Part shown: piece by piece, positions 45,378 through 54,737 of the stretch
Layout of the letters: every line of letters begins with the position of its first letter
Numbering within the stretch: the first letter of the stretch is position 1
NCBI GenBank assembly: GCA_963281255.1
Contig: OY725488.1
Span: 8,591,524 to 8,655,523, forward strand
Direction: 5' to 3'
DNA from: Aphrocallistes beatrix
Taxonomy: Eukaryota; Porifera; Hexactinellida; Sceptrulophora; Aphrocallistidae
DNA length: 64,000 nucleotides
The notes under the pieces: generated by a model
What the model was told of the DNA's origin: nothing
Seen by the model: only the letters and a program-made list of their open reading frames with translations
The model's database searches: none
Position numbers and translations under genes: made by a program

Positions 45378-47219
45378 ATGTATTTCAGTATTATTAGCTT
45401 CCTTTTTCTCCTTTCTTCACTCTCCCCGGGTCTCCAGATATATGCAGAATTGTGTGTTGATTCCGGAGACGTGACTTGCGATTTCGACAGTAATCAGATG
45501 CGATGTGCGGTCTTTAACAACACAATACAGGTCCAGGGCTCTTTAGAAGCTTGCAGCTACAGAAGACAGCTGCATATCCATTTCGAAGTTAACGGACATC
45601 TGAATTTAAGCCTGGACAAGATAATAGCAAGTGTTGAGCATGCGTGGATCGTTGCATCTGAAAATTCAACAATAAGCCTGGACGTACAAAAGATGCATCT
45701 CAACCTCACATTCTTACTGCTAGCAGGTGGCAATTTCAACCTAATGCCTCCTTCAAGTTTTGAATTTAACAAGCGATCTGCTGAAAATAATTTCTTCAAC
45801 CATTTCCCGAATCTTCAGGTCCTCATTGCAATCGGAAGGTTCACATTCAATTTCTTTCCATCATTCACTTCTCTGAAGAATTTGACAATATTAATCGTGA
45901 AGCTAGACAGAGACGGAAGCAGAAACACAGGATTCAATATCGCGACCTCTTTCAATGGGAGTGTCATCAAGGGACTAGAAAATCTCGGCGCAGTATCTTG
46001 GACAGGAGGTCGCCTCGGAACAATAACATCTAATGCTTTCGAGGGCGTTAGTAACTTAAGAACTTTAGAACTAAGCGATAACCGAATTAACTTAATAGAG
46101 AGAAATGCATTCGCTCCATTGACTGAAATAACTAAAATCCAGCTCAACAATAACATTATTCAAAATGTCATTGGTCCTGTCTTTGACAGATCAATTCGTC
46201 TGCAAATTCTTCAACTCTCTAACAACCCGCTTTTCCCGCTTGAATCTTTGAGAGGCTGTCACGCCTCTGATATTTACCTGAACAACAATGGATACGAGAC
46301 ACTGAGACTGGTCGATTTCCAGAGCTTAGCCAGCAGACCAGTAAGCGTAGAGATGAGTGAGCTGCTGAGCTGTGACTGTAGTTTAAAATGGACTTCTGTC
46401 GTGCGAGATTTCGGCATCACTTTCACTAACGCATTTTGCAAGGAGCCTCGACATGAACTCGGTAAACAAATACAGTTCGCGTCCTATCGAGATTGTAACG
46501 ATACTCGACTATTCAACTGTGGAGGCCCAAATAAAGAATGTCTCCTCGGGCACACCTGTCTTATCAATGAAACAGGTGCATACTGCTTATGCGCCATAGG
46601 ATTCATATTCAACAGCATAACGCTACGCTGTGAAGATATGGACGAGTGCAGTCGAGTGGGAAGTGAAACAGTTTGTCAGCACATTTGCAACAATACTGAA
46701 GGTTCTTACATCTGCACTTGCAATCAGGGCTATCAAATATCAGCCAATAGATTTGGTTGCCAAGATACCAATGAGTGTTTGCTTGGCAACGGAGGATGTG
46801 AGTTCGCTTGTATTAATACAATCGGCGGGCATCAGTGTGTGTGTCGGAATGGGAATGTAGTAAACCAATCTGAGGATTGTATGGAGACAAACCTACAAAC
46901 AGAAAAAGTGTCCATATGGGGACTTTCGGTATCCATAACTCTGTTCCTACTTCTTCTCCTCGTCACAACTATAGTAACGCTGTACATAATGTATTGTTGT
47001 GTGAAGAGGTACAGGAACAGGGCCAGTGATCGTACCGTGCGGACGCATGTAAACCACAATTGGTCGCGCGAACCGTCATATGTGAATAGGAATCCGGAAT
47101 TGAATCCTGACATCGAACCTTACCTGATCGTACAGGGAGACGAGAATGGGTTAAACATCCAAACGAATAACTGGGGGGAAGAGAGGAATCAGAATGAACG
47201 AGAATATTACGTCATATGA
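45378..47219 (+). CDS. LRR-EGF type I receptor, single exon, 613 aa
   Basis: Residues 1-22 form a signal peptide (I-I-S-F-L-F-L-L-S-S-L). A divergent leucine-rich-repeat array follows to about residue 310, clearest in L-R-T-L-E-L-S-D-N-R-I-N-L-I-E and I-T-K-I-Q-L-N-N-N-I-I-Q. A capped C-D-C-S-L-K-W-type LRR C-terminal region comes next. Three EGF-like modules follow, the last two with D-x-D/N-E-C starts of the calcium-binding type. One membrane helix (T-L-F-L-L-L-L-L-V-T-T-I-V) and a ~65-residue cytoplasmic tail with several tyrosines (P-S-Y-V-N-R, E-P-Y-L-I-V, E-Y-Y-V-I at the end, a possible class II PDZ ligand) complete it. The role is likely cell adhesion or ligand sensing; no kinase domain. 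I know no exact orthologue. Confidence 0.85.
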   Translation: MYFSIISFLFLLSSLSPGLQIYAELCVDSGDVTCDFDSNQMRCAVFNNTIQVQGSLEACSYRRQLHIHFEVNGHLNLSLDKIIASVEHAWIVASENSTISLDVQKMHLNLTFLLLAGGNFNLMPPSSFEFNKRSAENNFFNHFPNLQVLIAIGRFTFNFFPSFTSLKNLTILIVKLDRDGSRNTGFNIATSFNGSVIKGLENLGAVSWTGGRLGTITSNAFEGVSNLRTLELSDNRINLIERNAFAPLTEITKIQLNNNIIQNVIGPVFDRSIRLQILQLSNNPLFPLESLRGCHASDIYLNNNGYETLRLVDFQSLASRPVSVEMSELLSCDCSLKWTSVVRDFGITFTNAFCKEPRHELGKQIQFASYRDCNDTRLFNCGGPNKECLLGHTCLINETGAYCLCAIGFIFNSITLRCEDMDECSRVGSETVCQHICNNTEGSYICTCNQGYQISANRFGCQDTNECLLGNGGCEFACINTIGGHQCVCRNGNVVNQSEDCMETNLQTEKVSIWGLSVSITLFLLLLLVTTIVTLYIMYCCVKRYRNRASDRTVRTHVNHNWSREPSYVNRNPELNPDIEPYLIVQGDENGLNIQTNNWGEERNQNEREYYVI

Positions 47220-47299
47220 TATATTAAGACTATTCGTTTTGTGATAAAAAGGATGGATTTTAATATGATGTGTTTAGAATGGATGTGAATTATGCTAGC

Positions 47300-47630
47300 C
47301 ATAGGCGCCAAGTTTTGGAAAATGGGATAAAACCTGGGGGGGGGTCAAGAGCGAGCGACGGTAAGGGGGGCTTTCCCCCCCCTTACATATTTAAATCTTA
47401 GACGCTCAAATATCGATATACAGCTATTGTTGCCACCTAGGGAAAGAAAATCTCGGACTATAGCGGAATAAAATGTAATTGGGATATATAGATCTAGACT
47501 CAATTAACATAATTTTGGGGTTTAGTTGTAACCTAGAAGTTCGTGTGAGTCTTGCCATACCACAGCTTCCTCCATTGCCCGGAACCACGGCCCCCCTCCC
47601 CTCCCCAGGTACCCACACTTGGCGCCTATG
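47300..47630 (+). mobile_element. hAT-type MITE, 331 bp, with perfect 8-bp duplication
   Basis: It begins CATAGGCGCCAAG and ends CTTGGCGCCTATG, a perfect 13-bp inverted pair. ATGCTAGC is duplicated on both sides (47292-47299, 47631-47638). Inside are G- and C-runs (47336-47345, 47380-47392, 47590-47605) that can pair with each other. It lies between convergent genes. Confidence 0.88.
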
Positions 47631-47691
47631 ATGCTAGCCACTATTTCTAAGTTGATCAATATTTTCAATTTATGAACTAAACCTATAGTAA

Positions 47692-49173
47692 CTATTGGAG
47701 ATCTGTGTCTTCATTGGTGGAATGCGTTCGAGTGGGATTTTTAATTCTAACTTGGTTTGCATTAATTTCGTCCAGACTCTTCTTATATAGCATTTCAAAC
47801 GACTGTTGATATGAGCCCAGGTACTGCGACAGGCTCCTCTCCCTGCCCCGGAGAGGAGGTGTGAACAGTTTGGAGACGAGCTCGCAGACCTGAGGGGAAT
47901 AGTGGGACTTGAGCGGCTCCAATTCCCACAAGCAGCTGTCAATCGCGTTGGATTTGCTAGGGTCCTGTTCCGTCGGAGAGTAGGGGTCCCCCTCGGGGTA
48001 TTCTCTGTGAGGACGGTGCATCATCACGGAGCAGTTAGGGTGTCTGGCCAGGAGGTTGGACATCGCCACGAGGATGGGGCAAGTAGAATGCGGGGGCGCG
48101 CGTAGAGTGAGTCTCGCTAGCCGCTTGACGTAGGACGCGATGACGTACTGGGGGAGGTGGGTAGAGGTGGTGATTAGGTCGAACAGAGCCAGGAAGTCTC
48201 CGAAGAATTCTGAATGAGTGATTTCAGGCCGGAGAAGGCTGTAGATCTTAGTGTAGATGTGAGGATACTCCAACTTGTGCTTGTGCATGAGGATGACGAG
48301 ACTCTTCAGGGATAGAATGCTGAGCTCGCCACCTGCGTTCAGTGATGACGTCAGGAAGTCCAGCAGCAATCTGGGATCGGACATGACTGGGACTACCTGC
48401 GAGTCCATGACACGTAGAACCTGTATCAGCACATCTCCAGGCAGCTCATAGCTGAGGAACTGCAGCCAGACCTTAGATAACAGTCTGGAGTAATCTTTGT
48501 GGCCTATTTCTTTCTGGGTATTTTTCTGCGGGACGAGATATCTCTGTTCGTCTTTCTGTGGAATATGGTTTTGGATGATAAGGATTACTTGGAGGATATT
48601 TTCGTGAGAATATTTACCCGCCAAATTAGGTGTGACTAACCCTCTCAGGATAGAGAGGTAGCAGTAAGTGACGTCACAGAATGCCAGCTGTTTCTCAAAC
48701 AGGTAATAGAGAATAGGCGGAGATTTTGGATTTGATAACAATCTAGTGATGAACTTGCCCAATAGGAATGTGCTTAGGCTACCGCTAGCAGCTGCTTCAC
48801 TACAGACTAGCTGCAAGAAAATTCTATGGAGACTTGACTGGGAAACTTCAGGGAATGTTACGTAACAGATGTCATGCATTAGTTTACCACGGTAGATCAG
48901 ATAATTGTCTAGGAGCAACTTCTGCAAGTGTCCACCTGATGCTACTGAATGTTTCAGTGTGGAGAGAGTGCCAGAGTCAAAGAAATGAATGAACACACGA
49001 GCCAAGGATTGCAAAGCTTCTAGCTTCACACTTCTGTCTTTCTCCTTCGATAATTCTAGCAGTTGAGTTAAGTATTCTGATTCAGAAGGTTTGAGAATGA
49101 TCTGAGATTCTAGTTCTCTTATGCACTCTATCTTGATTTCTTCTTCACTTGCAGGTACAGCTTCAAGTTCCAT
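47692..49173 (-). CDS. NOC4L: NOC4L, nucleolar complex protein 4, single exon, 493 aa
   Basis: The C-terminal half is a CBF/Noc domain: G-E-L-S-I-L-S-L-K-S-L-V-I-L-M, N-x-E-Y-P-type L-E-Y-P-H-I-Y-T-K-I-Y, F-F-G-D-F-L-A-L-F-D-L-I-T-T-S-T-H-L-P, Y-V-I-A-S-Y-V-K-R-L-A-R-L-T-L-R-A-P. Then comes P-N-C-S-V-M-M-H-R-P and the W-E-L-E-P-L-K-S-H-Y block near the end, all hallmarks of NOC4. The N-terminal half is helical repeat. NOC4 pairs with NOP14 in the nucleolar 90S/small-subunit processome for 40S assembly. Length agrees with other animals (about 500-520). It is convergent with the LRR-EGF gene. Confidence 0.95.
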   Translation of the reverse strand: MELEAVPASEEEIKIECIRELESQIILKPSESEYLTQLLELSKEKDRSVKLEALQSLARVFIHFFDSGTLSTLKHSVASGGHLQKLLLDNYLIYRGKLMHDICYVTFPEVSQSSLHRIFLQLVCSEAAASGSLSTFLLGKFITRLLSNPKSPPILYYLFEKQLAFCDVTYCYLSILRGLVTPNLAGKYSHENILQVILIIQNHIPQKDEQRYLVPQKNTQKEIGHKDYSRLLSKVWLQFLSYELPGDVLIQVLRVMDSQVVPVMSDPRLLLDFLTSSLNAGGELSILSLKSLVILMHKHKLEYPHIYTKIYSLLRPEITHSEFFGDFLALFDLITTSTHLPQYVIASYVKRLARLTLRAPPHSTCPILVAMSNLLARHPNCSVMMHRPHREYPEGDPYSPTEQDPSKSNAIDSCLWELEPLKSHYSPQVCELVSKLFTPPLRGRERSLSQYLGSYQQSFEMLYKKSLDEINANQVRIKNPTRTHSTNEDTDLQ

Positions 49174-49559
49174 CTTACTAATGAAAATGAATAGTCACCT
49201 TAACAAAGGACCTCAATACGGGAGTATGTCAATCTTACTCCCGCTGGGCCGCTCCCCTTGCTTAAGTTCTAGATTCAAATATGTGACCAGTCCTCCCCCT
49301 TGGACCAGATGTAGTATATATCTATGCATCCTAGCCCCAATCAGAAATAAACTTTACTTAAATGGCAATACATTTACCTCGTCCTTTATTCTCGAATATT
49401 ATCCCAGATCTCCCTAAGCTCATTCATTCAGACTTGATAAGGACAGATTGTATTATTAATTCAGTAATGAGATTCGAATTAAAGCAAGTTAGTTCCACTG
49501 TAGGGAAGAGATCATTCAGTTAGTCCGACACGCAATTAGCTCACACGGGAGGGCAGCCT
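49174..49559. other. Spacer between NOC4L and PKA RI genes
   Basis: Contains the NOC4L 5' flank and the 3' flank of the PKA gene; both genes read leftward. No further feature is seen. Confidence 0.4.
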
Positions 49560-50726
49560 TCAGACGATGGCTTCTAGAGAGATCGCACTCTTGTAATGCT
49601 TTATGTTCCGCTTTAGCAAGTCCGCGATGGGACCCAACACGCGCTCGAATCGCGCTCGATCCAATTTCACACATTTCAGCTCCCCCATGGCGAGGACGGT
49701 GGCGGCGCGGGGCCGCTTGAGCAGGAGAGAGATCTCTCCGAAGTAATCGGAAGGACCCAGGATCCCCACCTGCGCCTCTTCCTCGGAGCCCTCCTTGCTC
49801 TGCAGCACGGTCGCCGTTCCCTTCTCAACGATGTAGAAGTCCTCCCCCATCTCCCCCTGCCGCACCACTCTCTCTCCGCTCGCGAAGTGGCACGGCTCCA
49901 GAGAGTCCGCCACCGTCAGCAGCTCCCACTGGTCCAGGGACTGAAGCACGGTCACATTCTTGAGCAGGTTCTCGTAGAGGCGTCTCTTCCGGATGGTGTT
50001 CTTCATCAGGATCCGGCGGTACGAGTCGTGGTCCAGGATCCACAGAACCACGTGGGATCTCGCCTTCACAGTAGCCGCTCTGGGGGTACCATGGATGAGT
50101 GCCAATTCTCCGAATGAGCCCCCCTCCCCGATCACAGTCACTAGCCGCGAGTCGACCAGCACCTCCACCTCCCCTGAGTGCATGATGTAGAAGTTGTCGC
50201 CGTGGTCCCCCTGCTGGATGATGGCCTCCCCGCTGATGAACTTGTCCATGTACATGGCGTCGAATATGTCGCTCCGCTCTACCTCGTCCAGGTGCGAGAA
50301 GAGCACGTTGTCCTGGATGGCCTTGGACAGGGCGTTCATGGTTTTGTAGTCTTTGGGGATCACTCGCTTGATGTAGCTGCTGGCCTCCTCCTCCTGGATG
50401 ACCGAGGCGCTGATCCCGTTCCTCCTCTCCCTGGGGACGGCGGGGGGCATGACCGGGGAGTCGGAGGCAGCCTCCACCAGGCGGTACTTGGAGGGGAGCG
50501 AGGCCGTGTCTTCGGTGGGGGTGGCCATGAACTGGAAGCTCTCCGGCCGCTTCGTGGCGCAGAGCTGGGAGAAGTAGTCGCGGAGGAAGATGGCAGGGTT
50601 GGCTGGCTGGTGCTGGCTCAGCTCATTCAGAGCGTCCTGCAGCAGGGACTGCATCTCGTACTTGGAGCAGTAGCTCTCCGAGTTAGCGTCAGGCAGGATC
50701 AGCGTGAGGTGCGAACTCTCTGTCAT
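49560..50726 (-). CDS. PRKAR1A: cAMP-dependent protein kinase type I regulatory subunit, single exon, 388 aa
   Basis: An N-terminal dimerisation/docking helix pair (residues ~20-55) leads through a linker to the inhibitor site R-R-N-G-I-S-A at ~101, a type I pseudosubstrate (no phosphorylatable arginine-serine substrate as in type II). Two cyclic-nucleotide domains follow, with phosphate-binding cassettes [14 protein letters not shown] and [14 protein letters not shown]; each keeps the Glu and Arg that hold cAMP. The subunit represses PKA catalytic subunits until cAMP binds. In the docking domain the first conserved Cys is present (S-Y-C) but the second is Ser (E-L-S-Q-H), so the interchain disulfides of mammalian RI could not form. 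The coding region is GC-rich compared with its surroundings. A/B orthology is not resolved. Confidence 0.96.
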   Translation of the reverse strand: MTESSHLTLILPDANSESYCSKYEMQSLLQDALNELSQHQPANPAIFLRDYFSQLCATKRPESFQFMATPTEDTASLPSKYRLVEAASDSPVMPPAVPRERRNGISASVIQEEEASSYIKRVIPKDYKTMNALSKAIQDNVLFSHLDEVERSDIFDAMYMDKFISGEAIIQQGDHGDNFYIMHSGEVEVLVDSRLVTVIGEGGSFGELALIHGTPRAATVKARSHVVLWILDHDSYRRILMKNTIRKRRLYENLLKNVTVLQSLDQWELLTVADSLEPCHFASGERVVRQGEMGEDFYIVEKGTATVLQSKEGSEEEAQVGILGPSDYFGEISLLLKRPRAATVLAMGELKCVKLDRARFERVLGPIADLLKRNIKHYKSAISLEAIV

Positions 50727-50940
50727 CCAATACTTCTGTACTCTAAGCTAGCTAGGTGCAAGGCAGGAGAGAAAGAGTAAATACTTTATCTAACTGTAAC
50801 TTTAATATCACTATACATCAGGGTTATTTTAATGCGATGCCAGAACTCATAAATCACTTCGCGAGGAGCTATGAATAATTTCTTATATGAACCATTCTCG
50901 TTACAATTCGTTGAAACCATTCGCTAAGAGAGATGCGTGT

Positions 50941-52608
50941 CTACTGCAATTCTTCATCTGAGGAGATAACGATCGTGTCTACATCGTCTCTGTCCAGCTT
51001 CATTCGCTTCAAAGGCTGAGCACGGAATTTCATAGAGAGGGGGACAGAAGGGATAGAGGAGAAGGGGGCAGAAGAGAGGGGAACAGAGGAGAAGTGGGCA
51101 GATGAGAAAGGGACAGAGGAGAAGGGGGCAGATGAGAAAGGGACAGAGGAGAAGGGGGCAGATGAGAAAGGGACAGAGGAGATGGGAACAGAGGAAATGG
51201 GGGCAGAAGAGATGGGAATAGAGGAAATTGGGGCAGAGGAGATGGGAACAGAGGAGAAAGGGGCAGAGGGGAGGGGAGGAGGAGACGGGGTGAAATCAGG
51301 CGGTGTCTCATAGTTGCTGGACTCTGAGGAAGTGGGTATAGCGTGCTCAGAACAGCTGGCTAGAGGGAGTGGAGAGAGGGAAGGGCTGTCTCCCATATCA
51401 CAGAACAAGTTACTCTCCTTATGGTCCACACAGGGGCTGGCCTCTCCCTCCTCAGGCCCGGGCTCTTCCTCTCCGTTCAGTCCCAGCTTGTCCTGCTTGT
51501 CGGAGAACACGCCCATGGTCTCCTGCAGTCGCTTCTTGAAGCTCGCCTCGTTCTCTTCGAGGCGGGCTTTGAACACAGGGTCGTGGAGGTAGGGATCCTT
51601 CCCAGTGGGAGAGCCCCCCTCTTCCGTCCTACTCCTCAGCACCTCGTAGAGGTCTGTCCGTCTCCGCTGTGACATCCGGTTTCCTACGAACTGCAGAACC
51701 TTCTTGGATAGGCGCGAGGTCTCCTCTTTACTCAGGCAGAGCTTCTCTTTCTCATTCACCTTTGAGATCATCTCCGACACGTCGATTATGTCGGGCAGGT
51801 CCAGGATGTTCCTCATGAAGAAGCGCTCGATCCGATGGTTTATTGAGGGGTAGGGTGTGCAGTTCACATTCTTGAACGAATCAGACATCACCATGATTCT
51901 GTCCGACTTTCCTTTCAGCTCACAGATCTTTTCCCAGATCTGCGCTGCCTTCTTCTCCAGCCGGTTGAGTCTCTCCAGTGAGTTCCCTTCGTCTCCCAAG
52001 TCCTCAAGGCCGACCTCTGCACCCCCGGCCTCCTCGATGCTCTGGTGGTAGATGGCCAGCTTCTTCTCCAGACGGCGGACCTGCCGCTCCTTCTCAGTCT
52101 CGACGGACCTCCTGCGAGGGAGACGGATGGTCTTCCGATTCTTGACCTGAGGATCTTCTCCTCCGGAAGTGGCAGGAGCCAAACTCTCAACTGAGCAGAT
52201 CTGCAGGTCACAGACGTTCCCAGGCGTGGAGCTACGCATGATAGGCGCATGGCTAGGATTGGGAAGGGCGGGGAGGCGGTAAGTTGTCGGATTTGAACGG
52301 ACGTTCTGCTGAATCGGCTGAGGATTGATCACATAGGGAGGAGGGCTGGATGGAAATTTGTCTGGAAGTGGTTGATGTATCAGGGTGACGACTGAGGGTG
52401 GTCTGAAAGCAGGCGATCTGGATGGGGGACCAGCCACGGCAACATTGGAGGGAGAATGGAATGTAGGATTGGATGAGAGGGGATTAGAACACATCGTGGT
52501 AGGGATAAGGGAATAGGTAGGAAATGACGGTTGAACGGAAGGGAGGACCATTGGCACTTGTGTTGGAGCAATATTGGAGAAATTGTTCTTAGGGACAGTG
52601 TAAGACAT
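50941..52608 (-). CDS. DAXX: DAXX-like histone H3.3 chaperone/SUMO-binding protein, single exon, 555 aa
   Basis: The ATG at 52608 opens a proline-rich disordered N-terminus (to ~155). A helical region (R-R-L-E-K-K-L-A-I-Y-H-Q-S-I-E to L-K-G-K) is followed by the conserved core: R-I-E-R-F-F-M-R-N-I, V-L-Q-F-V-G-N-R-M-S-Q-R-R-R-T-D-L-Y, D-P-Y-L-H-D-P-V-F-K-A-R-L-E-E-N. This corresponds to the DAXX histone-binding domain (E-R-R-H-L-D-L-I ... L-S-D-P-V-L-A-R-R-L-R-E-N). A low-complexity S-S-A-P/S-S-V-P repeat comes next, and the last residues D-T-I-V-I-S-S-D-E-E-L-Q form a SUMO-interacting motif where human DAXX ends I-I-V-L-S-D-S-D. An acidic block is shorter than in vertebrates. DAXX with ATRX deposits H3.3 in heterochromatin and acts in PML bodies. 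Confidence 0.88.
   Translation of the reverse strand: MSYTVPKNNFSNIAPTQVPMVLPSVQPSFPTYSLIPTTMCSNPLSSNPTFHSPSNVAVAGPPSRSPAFRPPSVVTLIHQPLPDKFPSSPPPYVINPQPIQQNVRSNPTTYRLPALPNPSHAPIMRSSTPGNVCDLQICSVESLAPATSGGEDPQVKNRKTIRLPRRRSVETEKERQVRRLEKKLAIYHQSIEEAGGAEVGLEDLGDEGNSLERLNRLEKKAAQIWEKICELKGKSDRIMVMSDSFKNVNCTPYPSINHRIERFFMRNILDLPDIIDVSEMISKVNEKEKLCLSKEETSRLSKKVLQFVGNRMSQRRRTDLYEVLRSRTEEGGSPTGKDPYLHDPVFKARLEENEASFKKRLQETMGVFSDKQDKLGLNGEEEPGPEEGEASPCVDHKESNLFCDMGDSPSLSPLPLASCSEHAIPTSSESSNYETPPDFTPSPPPLPSAPFSSVPISSAPISSIPISSAPISSVPISSVPFSSAPFSSVPFSSAPFSSVPFSSAHFSSVPLSSAPFSSIPSVPLSMKFRAQPLKRMKLDRDDVDTIVISSDEELQ
51045..51275 (-). repeat. 30-bp coding minisatellite in the DAXX-like gene
   Basis: Tandem units encode F/I-S-S-A-P-F/I-S-S-V-P (ten residues), most regular at 51090-51180 where three units are nearly identical. 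The repeats are Ser/Pro-rich and disordered, just before the terminal SUMO-interacting motif. Copy number is likely to vary. Confidence 0.85.
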
Positions 52609-52728
52609 GCTCAAATATAACTATATAAAAGTAGATTTCGTTAATTCAGCAAGAAGATATTCGCTAAATTATACAAACTAACTTAAACTAAGCCCAAACT
52701 TCCCATACTACTAGCGTAGGCAATTTAA

Positions 52729-54737
52729 TCACCCAAATAAGACTTCAAATTCATTTCCCATAAAACAGTAAAACAGTAAAACAGATAAATCATGAAAGTA
52801 ATTATATTTAGAAGATCCTAAGCAAGTCTTCACTCCGTCTTTGACGTAGATTATGACGCTATCAGGAACGCAGGCACGATCGTCATAGAGACATAGTTCA
52901 TCGTAGTTCAATCCTTTTCCAGCATGCCCATATAAGGAGTTATACCCCTCGTCAGGAGCTGTTCTTGTTTTATCATCCACGAAACTAAGCTGCTTAAAAC
53001 CAGGCGCACATTTGACGAGGAACATAGCTCGATAACCACATTCCTTCACCCCCTGTGTGTAGTCATGACATTTCGAGCTCTCAGGTGCGAAATAAAGTCC
53101 CTTTCCAAATCGAGTGAAAGGCACATTTGTACCGACTTTAGTTATATCGAAACTCTGTTTGGAGATGAGACATATAGTGCAGTCAGCTCGATCGCATAGA
53201 GACTTGTTTTTAAGAAGATCGCAAGTAATTCTACACCCGTGAAAGTAGTGTTCCATCGTTCTAGCTGTCTTTCTCAATGAATCTACATATCGCATGAAAA
53301 CATCGCCAGCTCCGTTGGGCCTAACTTTTAAGATGCCTTTAATCATTGGGCAGCTCCCTTTCTTAAGAATCCATCTTTCCTTGAATAGGAGAGCCGTTTT
53401 AATAAAGTCCTCGTTTTTTGGGATTCAACTTTAGGACACCGCTTTCTAGAGTGAGAGATTTTCATTTCGATGTAGTTTTAGTTAGTTATTCAGATGTAGT
53501 ATTTTTTAAAAAAAGTCGTTGACCAGGGGCGGATTAGGTCATCGGGACACCGGACAATTGTCCGGTTGGCCAGTGGGTTAGTGGTCCGGTCGGGCGGTGG
53601 GCCAGTGGATCAGTGGTCCGGTGGGCGCTCTCGGGGAATTAGCCAGGCCGCCTAAGTAGCCCCATCCGCCCCTGTCGTTATCTTGACATACGATGATAGT
53701 GCAGCTCCACATAAACTGTAGAATGCAGTGCTGTCATAGAGCGCCAACTCTGCTGCTACCGTAGTTCTCGCGTATACGTCAACGAGGCCGGAAGTTCTAC
53801 TTTACTACAGTTAGTATTCAATTTTCTGGATTATCAAGTAATTTTCCCCGTCCTTAAACTCATCCTATACACGTACATATACTATTTGTTTTTAACTGTA
53901 GAATGCCCAGCATTTATATGGCTTCAGTTGCATATAAAATGGCTGGGATACATCTGCGATATCGGGGGCACTGTGTCCCCAGTGGGCATTCTATGGTTAA
54001 GGGTGCGAAGTTTGATCACCATTAGGATAACCGGCCACAGCCCCATAGCTATAGTTCTGTGCGGGGTGCGAGCGGGAGCGCGTTTAGCGCTCCCGCTCTT
54101 GGTCATCACTGGCAGGATGGGAAGAGAGATGTTAATACATTGAGAAATATTCATATTAGAGATTTCTGAGTGTAAATTTAAAACCTACACAGTGCCATGT
54201 TATGTCCACTTACTGGCATAGTGTGTGTTCGCACAGCTCTGTCCACAAAAGTCTAGCATCTTTTTCCTTCCTCCATCAAATTCAAATCCTCTCTCACTGC
54301 TGCAGACGGGACATCTCAACTCGGTGCCGGGGGGAAGGGATTCCTTTCAGCGGCAGCAGTTCTCTGATTAAGAAAACAGGACTGGCACCACCTGCGTCCC
54401 TTGTTAGGGGCATTTTTGCCACATTTTCTGCATTTGCTATCTGAATCATAACAAGCTTGGCACCAAGTGTAGCCGGGATTAGTGGCTTCTGATTCGCAGT
54501 TCTTGCAGCAAACGGGTGGCATTCTCTCAAGACACTGGTTGCATAGAGTCAACTTGTTCGGAGAATGAGATTTCAAGGCAGAATGACATTCTATGCAGTA
54601 ATCTCCTAAAACAAATCTGTGCTCCAACTTAGATTGTTGTTTAAGCAAGAAAGTTTGTAACTTGTCTAACCTGAGTTGGCTGTTGCGATATCCGCGACTA
54701 GTTGAAACGATTTATCTGTCACAGTTTTTTTGGCCAT
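52729..54737 (-). CDS. Zinc-finger plus PARP catalytic-domain protein, 3 exons, one possible frame break
   Basis: Exon 1 is 54737-54671. Exon 2 runs 54605 to a donor at 54214. Exon 3 runs from about 53357 to 52729 (acceptor uncertain). Exon 2 encodes at least three C-x2-C pairs (Y-C-I-E-C, L-C-N-Q-C, C-C-K-N-C, W-C-Q-A-C, C-R-K-C, W-C-Q-S-C) and, in the next frame, C-P-V-C ... F-C-G-Q-S-C-A. The two frames meet at a run of six C's (54329-54334), so a one-base deletion, an assembly error or a cryptic intron lies there. Exon 3 is a PARP catalytic domain: F-H-G-C (His), G-K-G-L-Y-F-A-P-E-S-S-K (Tyr), Y-D-E-L-C-L-Y-D (Glu), the H-Y-E triad of true polymerases/transferases, with an extra C-x4-C-x2-C insert as in a fungal/plant/protist PARP family. 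It probably ADP-ribosylates protein or nucleic acid in a zinc-finger-directed way (inference). Confidence 0.72.
53524..53674 (+). mobile_element. hAT-type MITE, 151 bp, in the PARP-gene intron
   Basis: CAGGGGCGGATTAGG at the left and CCATCCGCCCCTG at the right form inverted ends. Flanking 8-mers are TCGTTGAC and TCGTTATC (6 of 8). The interior has repeated CCAGTGG and GGTCCGGT words. CAGGGGCGGA termini are typical of non-autonomous hAT elements. Confidence 0.8.
54070..54098. repeat. Perfect 12-bp-stem GC hairpin in the PARP-gene intron
   Basis: GAGCGGGAGCGC, a GTTTA loop, then GCGCTCCCGCTC. A smaller hairpin (GGGGGCACTGTGTCCCC) lies at about 53966-53984. The style resembles the hairpin heads at 8723, 41038 and 43890. 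Confidence 0.8.

Noticed and set aside
50178..50780. 200-codon plus-strand frame opposite PKA RI
   Set aside because: Shadow of a GC-rich coding exon; composition dominated by V, G, L with no motif.
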